A stretch of DNA of 64,000 nt from positions 1,349,501-1,413,500 of the forward strand of contig CP075525.1 of the NCBI GenBank assembly GCA_025808415.1. The letters run 5' to 3'. Positions 1-10,063 of the stretch are shown one piece after another (the stretch's first letter is position 1; each line of letters opens with the position of its first letter). A program made the translations under genes and the position numbers. The DNA is from Cyclobacteriaceae bacterium. GTDB lineage: Bacteria; Bacteroidota; Bacteroidia; Cytophagales; Cyclobacteriaceae. Under the pieces are notes generated by a model. That model did no database searches. It had not been told where the DNA came from and saw only the letters and a program-made list of their open reading frames with translations.

Positions 1-1279
1 CGTATAATTCTTTTTTTATCTGGCTGATCTGGTTCAGGGTTGATTCCGCGTTAGCGTATCTTTTGGCTTGTTCATACAGGCCGTAAAGAAATTCAAGTAT
101 TCGGATACGGGTGCTGTAGTATTGTGGCAATGCTTCGTTGTTCAGTACGCGTTCAGCGTCCCGTTCGAGGGTTCGTGTTTTGTCTTTTGAAAGTTTATTA
201 TCGAACTCAACGGCCTTAAGGTTAACGTTCAACAAACTTGACTTGGTAAAATATTTTCCAAGCATACGGTCGTATTCGGCCTTCAGGTTGGCATAGCGCG
301 AGCGGTTATCGGCCAGTTGAAGTTGACCAAGTTCGGCCAGGTAAAGACTATGGCCTAAGGGAACTGATGGGGATGTTCTTTTTTTAAGTTCGGAAAGTTG
401 ATCGCCAAAATCAGCATACTTTTCCGATTTAGTTAATTTAGGTGGTACAACACCGTCATTATTTTCAGCGTACATCAAGGTATACCAATAATCGGCCTGT
501 ACAAGCAGGAGACTTGATTCGCCAATCATTTTTTGATTTTTAGAAATCCACGGCCGCGAGGCACGATGCGCAATGTCAACGCTATCAATATCACCTTTCT
601 TGCCATAGGCAAGTGTTATGAGTGACAACATGCGGGCATAACTCGAATACCTGGGTTTCCATTCTTCCTCCGGCACACGAACCGTTTTTAATTTGCCATC
701 AACTACTGATGTTTCCTTATCTACCGCACGGCTGGCCAAAAAGCTTTCGTTGGCGCGGAGCAGCGCTAAGGCATCGTTGCAAAATCCCTGACCGATCATG
801 GCTTCGGCCATTTCAAGCACGAGCTTTGTTTTTAGTACAGGGTCGGCTTGTTCTTCTTTACTTACGATGTCCGATGCTTTGTTCAGCAACTCCCGGCTTT
901 TGCGGTAATACCCATATTGATTGTATACTTCGGCAACATCAATAAGGGTGTTGGCATGGTTTGTTGTGTTCTCACCAAAAACATTGGTGCTTATGGTAAT
1001 GGCCTGGTCGAGGCTTGTTTCAAAATTGGTAAGCACACCATAGGCAAGGTTGTATTTTGCAAAACGTGTGTGGTAGCCCGGCATGGATGCATTTGAAGGG
1101 CCGAGTTTGGAAGTTACCATCGACTTGTACTTGGTCAGGGCCTTCAGCGCCTTGGAATAGTCTCCGCTGTTGTAGCTCTTGTCGGCTTTAGCCAAGGCTT
1201 TGTCAAATTTTTTCTGTGCCCAGGCTGTACTTAAAAGAACAGAAAGAAATCCTATCACAATCAACCGCATTGCTTTCAT
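1..1279 (-). CDS. Secreted tetratricopeptide-like repeat protein (partial, C-terminus outside window)
   Basis: The reading frame is open from an ATG at 1279 to the window edge, giving 426 codons. The first residues (MKAMRLIVIGFLSVLLSTAW, then AQ) form a Sec signal peptide with a cleavage site after AWA. The mature part is alpha-helical in character, with repeated KAL/YA/LA patterns (for example DYSKALKALTKY and AKYNLAYGVL), as in TPR-like proteins. It probably acts in the periplasm or at the cell surface as a scaffold; no catalytic motif is visible. A second in-frame ATG at 1270 would shorten the signal peptide, so the first is preferred. It lies downstream of mutB on the same strand, with about 110 bp between. 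The exact family is not recognised. Confidence 0.7.
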   Translation of the reverse strand, partial: MKAMRLIVIGFLSVLLSTAWAQKKFDKALAKADKSYNSGDYSKALKALTKYKSMVTSKLGPSNASMPGYHTRFAKYNLAYGVLTNFETSLDQAITISTNVFGENTTNHANTLIDVAEVYNQYGYYRKSRELLNKASDIVSKEEQADPVLKTKLVLEMAEAMIGQGFCNDALALLRANESFLASRAVDKETSVVDGKLKTVRVPEEEWKPRYSSYARMLSLITLAYGKKGDIDSVDIAHRASRPWISKNQKMIGESSLLLVQADYWYTLMYAENNDGVVPPKLTKSEKYADFGDQLSELKKRTSPSVPLGHSLYLAELGQLQLADNRSRYANLKAEYDRMLGKYFTKSSLLNVNLKAVEFDNKLSKDKTRTLERDAERVLNNEALPQYYSTRIRILEFLYGLYEQAKRYANAESTLNQISQIKKELY

Positions 1280-1387
1280 CTTTTTAGAATTAGAATATTT
1301 ATTTGAATTCCGGACTTCGAATCTAATTAATTACGCAGGCTTTCGGAAACATTTTGCGCAAATGTGCACCCGCATAAGCATGTGGAT

Positions 1388-3517
1388 TTACCGCGTGGCC
1401 ATCAGCGTTTTTAGTATTTCGCTGGCGGCATCAGGAATGACCGTTCCGGGCCCAAAAATGAACGATACCCCGGCTTGTTTCAGGAAAGCATAATCCCTTT
1501 CGGGAATTACACCGCCCGCGACAACCATGATGTCTTCCCGCCCGATTTTTTTTAAGGCTGTAACCAGTTCCGGTATCAATGTTTTGTGCCCTCCGGCCAA
1601 ACTGGAGGCACCAACAATGTGCACATCGTTTTCTGCCGCCTGCATGGCCACTTCTTCGGGGGTTTGAAATAGCGGGCCGATGTCAACATCAAAACCCAGG
1701 TCGGCAAAACTGGTGGCAATTACCTTAGCGCCACGGTCGTGGCCATCTTGCCCCATTTTTGCTACCAATAGGCGTGGCCTTCGCCCATCCAGTGTGGCAA
1801 ATTCATCCGCAAGTTTTCGTGCTTCATCAAAATGGGAATTGTTTTTCATTTCACTCGAATATACACCCGTGATGGATTTAATGGATGCTTTATATCTGCC
1901 GAAAGCAGTTTCCATGGCGCTTGATATTTCACCCAACGTGGCACGCTTGCGAGCTGCATCAATGGCCAGTTCCAACAGGTTGCCGGTTTTGTTTTTGGCT
2001 GCTGCGGAAAGGGCAATCAAGGCCTGCTCCACCTCCGTGGCATTCCGTTCTGCTTTTAATTTGTTTAGGCGGTCAATCTGTTCCTGGCGCACAGCGGTGT
2101 TATCAACCTCCAGGATATCGAAGTCGGGTTTTTCGGTTGTTTGGTATTTGTTTACACCTACGATTACATCCACCCCGGAGTCAATGCGCGCTTGTTTGGC
2201 AGCGGCAGCCTGCTCAATGCGCATTTTAGGTATACCACTTTCAATGGCCTTGGTCATGCCACCAAGTTTTTCAACCTCATCGATCAGGCTCCAGGCTTTT
2301 TCGGCAAGTTGGGCCGTTAAGGATTCTACGTAGTACGATCCGCCCAACGGATCGACCACTCGCGTGATGCCTGTTTCTTTTTCAATAAATAATTGCGTGT
2401 TGCGTGCAATGCGGGCAGAGAAGTCGGTTGGCAGGGCAATGGCTTCATCCAGCGAATTGGTGTGCAACGATTGTGTACCGCCCAGCACGGCTGCCAGTGC
2501 CTCCACGCAGGTGCGTGTAACGTTGTTGTACGGGTCTTGTTCTGTTAAACTCCAGCCGGATGTCTGGCAATGCGTTCGCAGCGCCATTGATTTTGGATTT
2601 TTAGGGTTAAAGTGTTGTACAATCTTCGACCAAAGTAACCTGCCGGCACGCATCTTGGCAATTTCCATGAAGAAGTTCATGCCGATGCCCCAGAAGAACG
2701 AAAGTCGTGGGGCGAAATCATCAATGGCAATTCCGGCTTTTAGCCCGGTGCGCAGGTACTCTAAACCATCGGCCAGCGTATAGGCCAGTTCGATATGTGC
2801 CGGTGCACCGGCTTCGTGCATGTGGTAACCACTGATGCTTATGGAATTGAATTTGGGCATATGGCGTGACGTGTATTCAAAAATATCGGCCACAATACGC
2901 ATGGAAGGATCGGGCGGGTAAATGTAGGTGTTACGCACCATGAACTCTTTGAGTATATCATTTTGTATGGTGCCGTTAAGTTGATGGGGTTTAACACCTT
3001 GCTCTTCGGCAGCCACAATGTAAAATGCCAGTATGGGTATTACGGCCCCGTTCATGGTCATGCTTACCGACATTTTATCCAGCGGTATCTGGTCGAAAAG
3101 TATTTTCATGTCCAGCACCGAGTCAATGGCCACACCGGCTTTGCCCACATCGCCAGCCACGCGCGGATGGTCGGAATCATAGCCGCGGTGGGTAGCCAAA
3201 TCAAAAGCAACCGACAAGCCGCGCTGCCCTGCTGCAAGGTTACGCCTGTAAAATGCGTTGGATTCTTTTGCCGTTGAAAAGCCTGCATATTGACGGATGG
3301 TCCATGGTCGCGTAGTGTACATGGTCGCGTATGGTCCACGCAGGTAGGGTGGAATGCCTGACGTAAAGTGAACGTGCTGAAGTTGTTTTATGTCATCCGC
3401 AGAATAGGCAGGTTTTATTTCAATTTGCTCAGCACTAAGCCACGGTTTGCGTGCGACATGCCCGGCTGCCGCAGGTTGACAACCGGTACGCTCGGGTTTT
3501 AAAAAATCCGGTTTCAT
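1388..3517 (-). CDS. mutB: Methylmalonyl-CoA mutase, large (catalytic) subunit
   Basis: This adenosylcobalamin-dependent enzyme interconverts succinyl-CoA and (R)-methylmalonyl-CoA in propionate metabolism. The 709 residues have the full two-part architecture. An N-terminal TIM barrel binds the CoA ester ([14 protein letters not shown] near residue 54, [17 protein letters not shown] near 104). The C-terminal cobalamin-binding domain carries the DxHxxG motif (D591, H593, G596), whose His is the lower axial ligand in this family. The length is close to the family norm of about 720. The ATG overlaps the mutA stop as ATGA, so the two are translationally coupled and should form the alpha-beta heterodimer. 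No B12 riboswitch was recognised upstream of the pair. Confidence 0.97.
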   Translation of the reverse strand: MKPDFLKPERTGCQPAAAGHVARKPWLSAEQIEIKPAYSADDIKQLQHVHFTSGIPPYLRGPYATMYTTRPWTIRQYAGFSTAKESNAFYRRNLAAGQRGLSVAFDLATHRGYDSDHPRVAGDVGKAGVAIDSVLDMKILFDQIPLDKMSVSMTMNGAVIPILAFYIVAAEEQGVKPHQLNGTIQNDILKEFMVRNTYIYPPDPSMRIVADIFEYTSRHMPKFNSISISGYHMHEAGAPAHIELAYTLADGLEYLRTGLKAGIAIDDFAPRLSFFWGIGMNFFMEIAKMRAGRLLWSKIVQHFNPKNPKSMALRTHCQTSGWSLTEQDPYNNVTRTCVEALAAVLGGTQSLHTNSLDEAIALPTDFSARIARNTQLFIEKETGITRVVDPLGGSYYVESLTAQLAEKAWSLIDEVEKLGGMTKAIESGIPKMRIEQAAAAKQARIDSGVDVIVGVNKYQTTEKPDFDILEVDNTAVRQEQIDRLNKLKAERNATEVEQALIALSAAAKNKTGNLLELAIDAARKRATLGEISSAMETAFGRYKASIKSITGVYSSEMKNNSHFDEARKLADEFATLDGRRPRLLVAKMGQDGHDRGAKVIATSFADLGFDVDIGPLFQTPEEVAMQAAENDVHIVGASSLAGGHKTLIPELVTALKKIGREDIMVVAGGVIPERDYAFLKQAGVSFIFGPGTVIPDAASEILKTLMATR

Positions 3518-4629
3518 GCTTGATTTATTTTGGTTAAGAAACTTGTCCAGGCCGCATCCGAAAGTTCGTTACACAAGTGTTCAAGGTAATACGCGCCAGC
3601 GGTAGGGTCAGCTACTTTATTGATGTGTGACTCCTCGCGCAAAATATTGGATATGTTAAGTGCAATCCTGTCCAAATGCTCTTCGGGTGCAGCTGCCTCA
3701 TGCGTTAACGATGAGCAACCACCCAACACAGCCGATAAGCCGCGGGTAGTACCCGCCAGCATATTTTCGTGTGGTTGAAAAGCTTCATTGTGCCAGGCTT
3801 TACAAAAAACATGGATATAAGCATCGTAAGGGTGTGCTGATTTATACGCGGTTACTATCCGTTCCCATAATATCCGCAGCACTTTTAGTTTGGTTAGTTC
3901 AATAAAAAAATCGTTACCAGCATCGATGGAGAAAAATACCTGGCGTAATGCTGCATCGGGTGTTAGCCCGGATTCGGTAAGCATGTCAATTTTAGTAACA
4001 GCATTTGCCAGCAAATCGCTGATGTGTTCGGTAGGGTTGGCGTGCGTTGAGGTAATACCAACCAACTTTAAATTTCTGTAAGAATTGAGGCTGTGCACAA
4101 CTTTGTGCAAAGATTGTGGATGATGTGGATAAGTTTTTAACAAGACAAAACCCTTGATCGACCCGGGTTCAAACTTTTTTTCGTTGAGAAAATTTTCCAA
4201 CGATGAAAAAAAAATTTCCGGATTGTCGGGGATTATGAAACTTACCTGGCAGAACGGCCAATCGATGTTTTTCAGCAACGTATCAAGCCATAGTGATTCT
4301 TTTTTTACAACATCAAACAGGATTCCATCAGCGCCACCCGTTAACTTTTTCAGCGCGGCTTTATTGGCATTTTCTTCATCTAAAACTTTGATTACAGGCA
4401 TGTTATACCAGCAACGTGGCCCCAGGAAGGGCTCATCGGAAACAGGCAAGTTAAACTTTTCATTGCGCGGCTCGCTGGCATCGTAATGGGGTGCTCCTTT
4501 CACGCCAAGATTTTCCCACGCAAGGGCTTCAAATGGGTTTTTTCCTTCAATTTCAGCGCTTGCGGCATTTGTCCATGCCGCTTTGCCGGCCGGTGGAAAG
4601 GTTGAAAATAAGTCGGTGTGTTTATTCAT
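3514..4629 (-). CDS. mutA: Methylmalonyl-CoA mutase, small (non-catalytic) subunit
   Basis: This 371-residue protein is the structural partner of the downstream catalytic subunit. It has the mutase barrel ([13 protein letters not shown] near residue 69; [18 protein letters not shown] near 298; [15 protein letters not shown] near 340), matching MutB blocks such as [16 protein letters not shown] and [14 protein letters not shown]. It ends right after the barrel, so the C-terminal cobalamin-like domain of longer small subunits (about 600+ residues in actinobacteria) is absent. The stop is clean and overlaps the mutB start (ATGA), so this looks like a natural short form rather than a break. Two DnaA-box-like motifs fall inside this gene at 4115-4132. 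Confidence 0.93.
   Translation of the reverse strand: MNKHTDLFSTFPPAGKAAWTNAASAEIEGKNPFEALAWENLGVKGAPHYDASEPRNEKFNLPVSDEPFLGPRCWYNMPVIKVLDEENANKAALKKLTGGADGILFDVVKKESLWLDTLLKNIDWPFCQVSFIIPDNPEIFFSSLENFLNEKKFEPGSIKGFVLLKTYPHHPQSLHKVVHSLNSYRNLKLVGITSTHANPTEHISDLLANAVTKIDMLTESGLTPDAALRQVFFSIDAGNDFFIELTKLKVLRILWERIVTAYKSAHPYDAYIHVFCKAWHNEAFQPHENMLAGTTRGLSAVLGGCSSLTHEAAAPEEHLDRIALNISNILREESHINKVADPTAGAYYLEHLCNELSDAAWTSFLTKINQA
4115..4132. promoter_or_regulatory. Two abutting DnaA-box-like 9-mers inside mutA, upstream of dnaA
   Basis: On the minus strand 4132-4124 reads TTATCCACA, a perfect consensus DnaA box. The directly adjacent 4123-4115 reads TCATCCACA, one mismatch away. They are in phase with the mutA codons for TYPHHPQ, so they could be coding coincidence. 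They lie about 720 bp upstream of dnaA. No further perfect box was seen in the dnaA 5' region 4630-4853. Confidence 0.35.
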
Positions 4630-4853
4630 TTACGCAATTTAACAAACACTCAATCGATTGATTATTTATAGATCAATTTCTTGCATGAAGATATTTTTTG
4701 GCCGACAACTGTTGGAAGATTTCTTCTCTTTTTATAACGGTAATTTTTTTAGCAAAGTCAAGTAAACCGGGTATTGTTTTCTTAAAAGCTTTTTTTACAT
4801 CTTTGTCTCCCTTTCCGCTGCAGGAAACGAAAAATTCAAACCTTGTAAAATAA

Positions 4854-6269
4854 ATGGTAGCTGACTGCACAACAGTATGGAATGATTGTCTCGAAATAGT
4901 AAGGGAGAGTGTAGGGGAAGAGAATTACAATACCTGGTTTAAACCGATTGTTCCGTTGCGTGTAGAAGGTGATGTGCTCACCATTCAGGTTCCTTCACAA
5001 TTTTTCTACGAATGGCTGGAAGACAATTACGTAACCACCTTGAAGAAAGCCATCCACAAAGTGTTGGGTACGGAAGGTCGCTTGGAATACTCAGTAATTG
5101 TTGACAGTGGCAATACGAAAAACCCACCGGTTACCGTAAACTATCCGAACGGCATGGCCGGCAAACGAACCAATGGAAACGGCCACGATGGCGACTATTC
5201 ACCTTTTACTTTCCGTGCGCTTAACCCGCAAATTGTTAATTCAAGGCTTAACCCAAGTTACTCGTTCGATAATTTTGTAGAAGGTGATTGCAACCGCCTG
5301 GCTCGCTCGGCCGGTGTTGCCGTGGCGAAAAAACCCGGTGTTACCTCGTTTAACCCCTTAATGCTTTACGGTGGAGTAGGGGTAGGTAAAACACACTTAG
5401 TTCAGGCCATCGGTAATGAGATAAAAAATAACATGCCTGAAAAAATTGTTCTGTATGTCGATCAGAACGATTTTACAACGCAATTCTTAAATGCACTTCA
5501 AAACCATAAACTGCAGGAGTTCCAGAATTTTTACCTGCAGGTAGATTTATTGATTTTGGATGATGTTCAGTTTTTGGCTGGCCGTGAAAAAACGCAGGAA
5601 ATGTTTTTTCACATCTTCAACCAGCTTCATCAATCCGGCAAGCAGGTTATCATGACCAGCGATTGCCCCCCGCGCGATATGAAAGGATTTCAGGAGCGAT
5701 TGCTTTCGCGCTTTAAGTGGGGCCTTACGGCCGATTTGCAGGAACCAGATTTTGAAACCAAGCTGGCCATCATACACCGTAAGATGCAAGCCGATGGTAT
5801 TGATATACCAACCGAAGTGGCGGAGTACCTGGCGTATAGTGTGGATACGAACCTTCGCGACATGGAAGGTGTACTTAATTCGTTGATCTTTCACGCAACT
5901 TTGTTGAAGAAAGAGATTGATCTTGATTTGGCCAAAGAAGTATTGAAAAACATTATCAAAGAAATCCAGTCGGACGTAAGTGTTGATTTTATTCAGAAAA
6001 CCGTTTCAGAATATTTCAAGGTAAACCTTGATGCCATGAAAGGCAAAGTGAAGAAGCGCGAAATTGTAATCCCTCGCCAGGTTGCCATGTACTTCTGCAA
6101 GCGTTACACACAGCTTACATTAGCGTTGATTGGCGAAAATTTTGGCGGTCGCGATCACAGTACGGTGATCCATGCACTGGAATCGGTAGAAGATATGATG
6201 AAGACCGACTCCAACTTTAAGGCCTCGGTAGAAGAACTGGGCAAGAAGTTAAAGATGCGGATGAATTAA
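4854..6269 (+). CDS. dnaA: Chromosomal replication initiator DnaA
   Basis: DnaA binds DnaA boxes, forms an ATP-dependent filament at oriC and melts the duplex; it also acts as a transcription factor. At 471 residues it has the usual four domains. Domain I is at residues 1-75 (VWNDCLEIV, NTWFKPI) and is followed by a poorly conserved linker. The AAA+ domain has Walker A GGVGVGKTH near 173-181 and Walker B LLILDDVQF. The C-terminal helix-turn-helix carries the DnaA signature GGRDHSTVIHAL near 431-442. The ATG at 4854 fits the typical Bacteroidota N-terminus. No dnaN or recF follows; the next gene is a convergent protease. A hairpin overlaps its stop codon. Confidence 0.98.
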   Translation: MVADCTTVWNDCLEIVRESVGEENYNTWFKPIVPLRVEGDVLTIQVPSQFFYEWLEDNYVTTLKKAIHKVLGTEGRLEYSVIVDSGNTKNPPVTVNYPNGMAGKRTNGNGHDGDYSPFTFRALNPQIVNSRLNPSYSFDNFVEGDCNRLARSAGVAVAKKPGVTSFNPLMLYGGVGVGKTHLVQAIGNEIKNNMPEKIVLYVDQNDFTTQFLNALQNHKLQEFQNFYLQVDLLILDDVQFLAGREKTQEMFFHIFNQLHQSGKQVIMTSDCPPRDMKGFQERLLSRFKWGLTADLQEPDFETKLAIIHRKMQADGIDIPTEVAEYLAYSVDTNLRDMEGVLNSLIFHATLLKKEIDLDLAKEVLKNIIKEIQSDVSVDFIQKTVSEYFKVNLDAMKGKVKKREIVIPRQVAMYFCKRYTQLTLALIGENFGGRDHSTVIHALESVEDMMKTDSNFKASVEELGKKLKMRMN

Positions 6270-6290
6270 ACATCCGCATTTTCTGTTTTC
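6255..6290 (+). terminator. Intrinsic terminator overlapping the dnaA stop
   Basis: A perfect 9-bp stem, ATGCGGATG (6255-6263) and CATCCGCAT (6271-6279), encloses a 7-nt loop and is followed by TTTCTGTTTT. The stop codon (6267-6269) lies in the loop. The tail is T-rich but interrupted, so efficiency is uncertain. Confidence 0.65.
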
Positions 6291-6302
6291 ATATCTCTTT
6301 AC

Positions 6303-7742
6303 TTACCTTATAATAAAAGGTATCTCCACTTGTTGCCTTGAACTGTTCAATCCATATACGTAGCCTCGCCCTTTAAACTTTTCAAAAAATTCAATTACTT
6401 CCTGAGGCTCTTTAACCTTAACACGGTTTATGGCAATGATGGTGAAATTTTCAGGTATACCGATTTGCTTCAGCACGCTCCTATCATTGATTTTAAAAAC
6501 CTTTACACCATAGTCGGTTGCTTCAAACTCTGCACCTATGGAGGAGGAAACAAAAATCTTTCGTTTAACAATTTCGGTTGTGCCTGATTTATTGACCAGC
6601 TTAATGGTGGCCGAATTTGTTTTTTTATCGCGTTGATAGGATACGGTAATAACATCGCCCGGGTAGCGGTAAGCCAATTCCTCTTCAAATGCACTTTGGC
6701 TGTTAATGGCTTTGCCGTCAATCCTGGTGATAACATCGCCCGGCTTCAAGCCCGCAGTAAACGCAGGCCCTTCTTTGTCCAGGCTTTCCACCAACACGCC
6801 TTCAAAGCTTGAGACATTGGTGTTTAAATCATACTTCTTCGCATTCTGAAAATTGTATTCTACCACATTACCACCAAACAACGCTTTCTGCACAACTCCG
6901 TACTTTACAAGGTCTTCAAATACTTTGTAGGCGATATCAACCGGAACGGCAAAGGCATACCCTGTGTAACTTCCTGTGCGCGACAGGATAGCTGTGTTGA
7001 TGCCCACCAACTCACCGTTTTTGTTTACCAACGCCCCACCACTATTACCCGGGTTAATGGCAGCATCGGTTTGAATAAATGATTCGATCGGGAATTTGTC
7101 TTCTAATATTCCAATCCTGCGGCCTTTGGCACTTACAATGCCGGCCGTTACGGTAGAGGAAAGTGAAAACGGGTTGCCAACCGCCAACACCCATTCGCCA
7201 ACCTGTACATTTTTTGATGAACCAATAGTTATGGCGGGTAAATTGGTTTCGTTGATTTTTAAAACAGCCAGGTCCGTTGAGGGGTCTGTTCCAATCAATT
7301 CTGCCGGGTACACTTTTTTATTCAGCATCACCTCAATTTTTTCAGCGGCTTCCACCACATGGTTGTTGGTTACGATGTAACCATCTTTTGTAAAGATCAC
7401 GCCACTGCCACTGCTTACCCGTGTTTGGGTAGTGGCACCGCCACCAAAAAACCAATCGAAGGCTGAGTAAGAGGTGCCCTTGAAAATGCTGTTGATATAA
7501 ACCACACTGGGGATTGCCTTGTTGGCAGCCGCACTGAAATCCACCAGTTCAAGCGATCCCATGGCGTCTGCATCTACCAGGTTGGGGCTTACCAAAGCCG
7601 GTGAATCATAACTGGTTGTGGAAAAGGCTGGTTGTTGTTTAGATAGGTCCTCAGACGATTTGACCAGGTAGTTAAACATGGTGTAGGCACCGGCTAATCC
7701 GCCAACAAACCCAACAATAATTATTTTTAAAAAACTTTTCAT
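6303..7742 (-). CDS. htrA: HtrA/DegQ-type serine protease with PDZ domains
   Basis: This is an envelope quality-control protease of family S1C. Residues 5-26 are a hydrophobic N-terminal segment (signal anchor or signal peptide). The trypsin-like domain has the triad His128 (TNNHVVEA), Asp157 (PSTDLAVL) and Ser234 (NPGNSGGAL). A first PDZ domain follows at about 305-390 (FEGVLVESLDKEGPAFTAGL). A second, shorter PDZ-like segment (about 410-479) ends in FIIR. At 479 residues the length is normal. It is transcribed towards dnaA, from which it is separated by a terminator-like hairpin. It is probably a periplasmic trimer-based protease/chaperone that removes misfolded envelope proteins. The assignment to DegP versus DegQ is not resolved. 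Confidence 0.93.
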   Translation of the reverse strand: MKSFLKIIIVGFVGGLAGAYTMFNYLVKSSEDLSKQQPAFSTTSYDSPALVSPNLVDADAMGSLELVDFSAAANKAIPSVVYINSIFKGTSYSAFDWFFGGGATTQTRVSSGSGVIFTKDGYIVTNNHVVEAAEKIEVMLNKKVYPAELIGTDPSTDLAVLKINETNLPAITIGSSKNVQVGEWVLAVGNPFSLSSTVTAGIVSAKGRRIGILEDKFPIESFIQTDAAINPGNSGGALVNKNGELVGINTAILSRTGSYTGYAFAVPVDIAYKVFEDLVKYGVVQKALFGGNVVEYNFQNAKKYDLNTNVSSFEGVLVESLDKEGPAFTAGLKPGDVITRIDGKAINSQSAFEEELAYRYPGDVITVSYQRDKKTNSATIKLVNKSGTTEIVKRKIFVSSSIGAEFEATDYGVKVFKINDRSVLKQIGIPENFTIIAINRVKVKEPQEVIEFFEKFKGRGYVYGLNSSRQQVEIPFIIR

Positions 7743-7895
7743 AACAATAATTTAATTCTGGTACGATGATCCGAACATTACAAAAGTTGAGCCGGTTAAA
7801 AAAATCCTGCCATTAATAACGGTTAAGCTACCGATGAAGTTCAGGCAGGTTTTGGTGAGCTATTATTCCAAATTCGTTCAGTACCTTTACCGGAT

Positions 7896-9395
7896 ATGGG
7901 TATTCGAAGCGTTCTGGCCAAGCCGTTTGCTGCCTATGTAGCAGCCCAAACCAAAAAATGGTTCTTAAATCCTGTTCCTGTTCAGCAAAAAACATTACAA
8001 AGCATAGTTGCCCAGGCACAAAACACAGCTTTTGGCATGGATCATCATTTTAGTTCCATTCAGACCTACGAGGATTTTAAAAAGGCAGTTCCGGTGAGGG
8101 ATTATGAAGAATTAAAACCCTACGTGGAGCGGATATTGAAAGGGGAAGCCAACGTGTTATGGAAAGGTAAACCCGCTTACCTGGCCAAAACTTCGGGCAC
8201 TACCTCGGGCACGAAGTATATCCCTATCTCAAACGAATCGAAATACAGCCACTTTATAAGTGCGCGTAACTCAACCCTAAGTTATGTTCATGAAACCGGC
8301 AATGCTTCCTTTCTGGACGGAAACCTAATTTTTCTTTCGGGCAGCCCGGAGTTGGAAGAAACAGCCGGAATAAAAACCGGTAGGTTGTCAGGTATTTCAA
8401 ACCACCTTGTACCCTCGTACCTGCGTACCAATCAAAAGCCCTCCTACAAAACCAATTGCATTGAAGACTGGGAAGAAAAGCTTGAATGCATAATCGATGA
8501 AACACTGGGTGCCAACATGACGCTCATCTCAGGCATACCGCCTTGGGTGCAAATGTATTTTGACCGCATACAAGCCCGTACCGGCAAAAAGATAAAAGAT
8601 GTCTTTCCGGACTTTTCAGTGTTTGTGTACGGTGGGGTTAATTTTGAGCCTTATCGTGCCAAACTCGAAGATTCCATTGGAAAGAAGGTAGATTCCATTG
8701 AGACCTATCCCGCATCGGAAGGTTTTATTGCTTACCAGGATTCACAACACAACCCGGGCTTATTGTTGTTGCTTAACAACGGTATGTTTTATGAATTTAT
8801 TCCGGTTGAAGAGTACTTCAACGAAAACCCCACACGGCTCAGCATTGGTGAAGTAGAACTTGGAAAGAACTATGCATTGATCATTAACAGCAATGCCGGG
8901 TTGTGGGGATACTCCATTGGCGATACGGTGAAGTTTGTATCAAAAAACCCATACCGGCTTTTGGTTACCGGAAGGATAAAGCATTTTATCTCTGCTTTTG
9001 GTGAACATGTGATTGGTGAGGAAGTAGAAAAGGCCATGCGGCAAACCATGAATCAATTTCCGGAAGTGGAATTGGTTGAGTTTACGGTGGCGCCCCAGGT
9101 AACACCTTCGGCTGGTTTACCGCACCATGAATGGTTTGTGGAATTTTCCAATCCACCAGCCAACCGCGAAGCATTTGAAATTGAACTTGATAACCAACTG
9201 CGGGCGTTGAATGTGTATTACGATGATCTGATTACCGGCAGCATCCTCAGGACACTTAAAATTACTTCGCTCCGGCCACAATCTTTTATTGAGTATATGA
9301 AGTCGCAGGGCAAGCTGGGTGGCCAAAATAAGGTGCCACGGCTTTCGAACGACCGCAAAATTGCCGATGAATTAGCAAAGTTTAGCTTATCTTAA
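7896..9395 (+). CDS. GH3-family acyl-acid-amido synthetase-like protein
   Basis: This 499-residue protein belongs to the GH3 branch of the adenylate-forming (ANL) superfamily, best known from plant hormone-amino acid conjugases. It shows the P-loop-like AMP-binding block AKTSGTTSGTKYIPIS (near 107), the block VYGGVNFEPYRAKLE, then ETYPASEGFIAYQD, in the expected order. The C-terminal part holds the hinge region GRIKHFISAFGEHVIGEEVE. The fold predicts ATP-dependent adenylation of a carboxylate and transfer to an amine. The bacterial substrate is unknown, so the family name should not be read as a hormone function. The ATG at 7896 starts directly before the conserved region. A short membrane-anchored or secreted protein gene follows 22 bp downstream on the same strand. 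Confidence 0.9.
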   Translation: MGIRSVLAKPFAAYVAAQTKKWFLNPVPVQQKTLQSIVAQAQNTAFGMDHHFSSIQTYEDFKKAVPVRDYEELKPYVERILKGEANVLWKGKPAYLAKTSGTTSGTKYIPISNESKYSHFISARNSTLSYVHETGNASFLDGNLIFLSGSPELEETAGIKTGRLSGISNHLVPSYLRTNQKPSYKTNCIEDWEEKLECIIDETLGANMTLISGIPPWVQMYFDRIQARTGKKIKDVFPDFSVFVYGGVNFEPYRAKLEDSIGKKVDSIETYPASEGFIAYQDSQHNPGLLLLLNNGMFYEFIPVEEYFNENPTRLSIGEVELGKNYALIINSNAGLWGYSIGDTVKFVSKNPYRLLVTGRIKHFISAFGEHVIGEEVEKAMRQTMNQFPEVELVEFTVAPQVTPSAGLPHHEWFVEFSNPPANREAFEIELDNQLRALNVYYDDLITGSILRTLKITSLRPQSFIEYMKSQGKLGGQNKVPRLSNDRKIADELAKFSLS

Positions 9396-9417
9396 GGTTC
9401 GGTTTAAAAACCGGGCT

Positions 9418-9966
9418 ATGGGCCTATTACTAAAAGTTATCCTGTTGGGGATGTTATTCCTTCAAACTATGATTATCCGTACCCCATCGGATAACAATAC
9501 GTTACTTTCACCCGATGAATTAGCCAGGCTATTGCCAGCCAGGCTGGAAGGTTTTAACCTCATTGAACAAAACAAAGGCCGCATGATCCAGATCGGTACA
9601 TTAACCTACTCCATGACTGAGCGTGGTTTCAGCAAGAGCAAGCGAAAAGTTACCATCTTATTATTCGATTATAACAATGCTTCCATCATGTACAGGCAGG
9701 CCACTGGTAAGTGGGCAAACCAGGTTAGCGAAGACAATGAGATTCGGAAACAGGGGCCATACCCTTTTGAAGGAGGAGAAGGTTGGGAGCATTATGATAA
9801 AATAAGGAACTATTCACAGCTTTTTTTGGGCGTGCACGGCCGGTTCTATCTTGTGCTTACCGGTGAGGGTATTGGCATGGAAGGACTTTATGCGATATGC
9901 AATCAACTTAATGCAAGCAGTTTTCCGCCATTGAGCCATGCGGTTGCCGATGCCAAACATCGATAG
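9418..9966 (+). CDS. Conserved-looking secreted protein of unknown function
   Basis: This 182-residue protein has an N-terminal hydrophobic segment (residues 4-20) that can act as a signal peptide. No family is recognised. The mature part carries an amphipathic block (LSPDELARLLPARLEGF), a predicted beta-rich middle (RKVTILLFDYNNAS) and a tryptophan-rich GEGWEHYDKI stretch. There is no lipobox cysteine. It follows the GH3-like gene by 22 bp on the same strand, so the two are probably cotranscribed. A hairpin-like sequence (GTAAGG/CCTTAC, about 9982-10004) lies between it and dxr, but lacks a T-run. Confidence 0.7.
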   Translation: MGLLLKVILLGMLFLQTMIIRTPSDNNTLLSPDELARLLPARLEGFNLIEQNKGRMIQIGTLTYSMTERGFSKSKRKVTILLFDYNNASIMYRQATGKWANQVSEDNEIRKQGPYPFEGGEGWEHYDKIRNYSQLFLGVHGRFYLVLTGEGIGMEGLYAICNQLNASSFPPLSHAVADAKHR

Positions 9967-10063
9967 CAGAGCGTTACGTCAAGTGTAAGGCTTGCCTAAA
10001 ACCTTACCCAAAGTATTTTGTTTAATTTGCGCGGTACTCGTTTAAGTAATCATTCAGAACAAT

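Noticed and set aside
1680..2333. 217-codon frame opposite mutB
   Set aside because: It is antisense to a certain gene, and its Ser/Ala/Arg-rich composition is typical of an antisense shadow.
4673..4870. 65-codon minus-strand frame ahead of dnaA
   Set aside because: It overlaps the dnaA start, has no recognisable domain or ribosome site, and lies in the dnaA 5' region; chance frame in AT-rich DNA is likelier.
7882..7890. TACCTTTAC as a promoter -7 element of the GH3-like gene
   Set aside because: It lies only 6 bp before the ATG and lacks the final G of the consensus.
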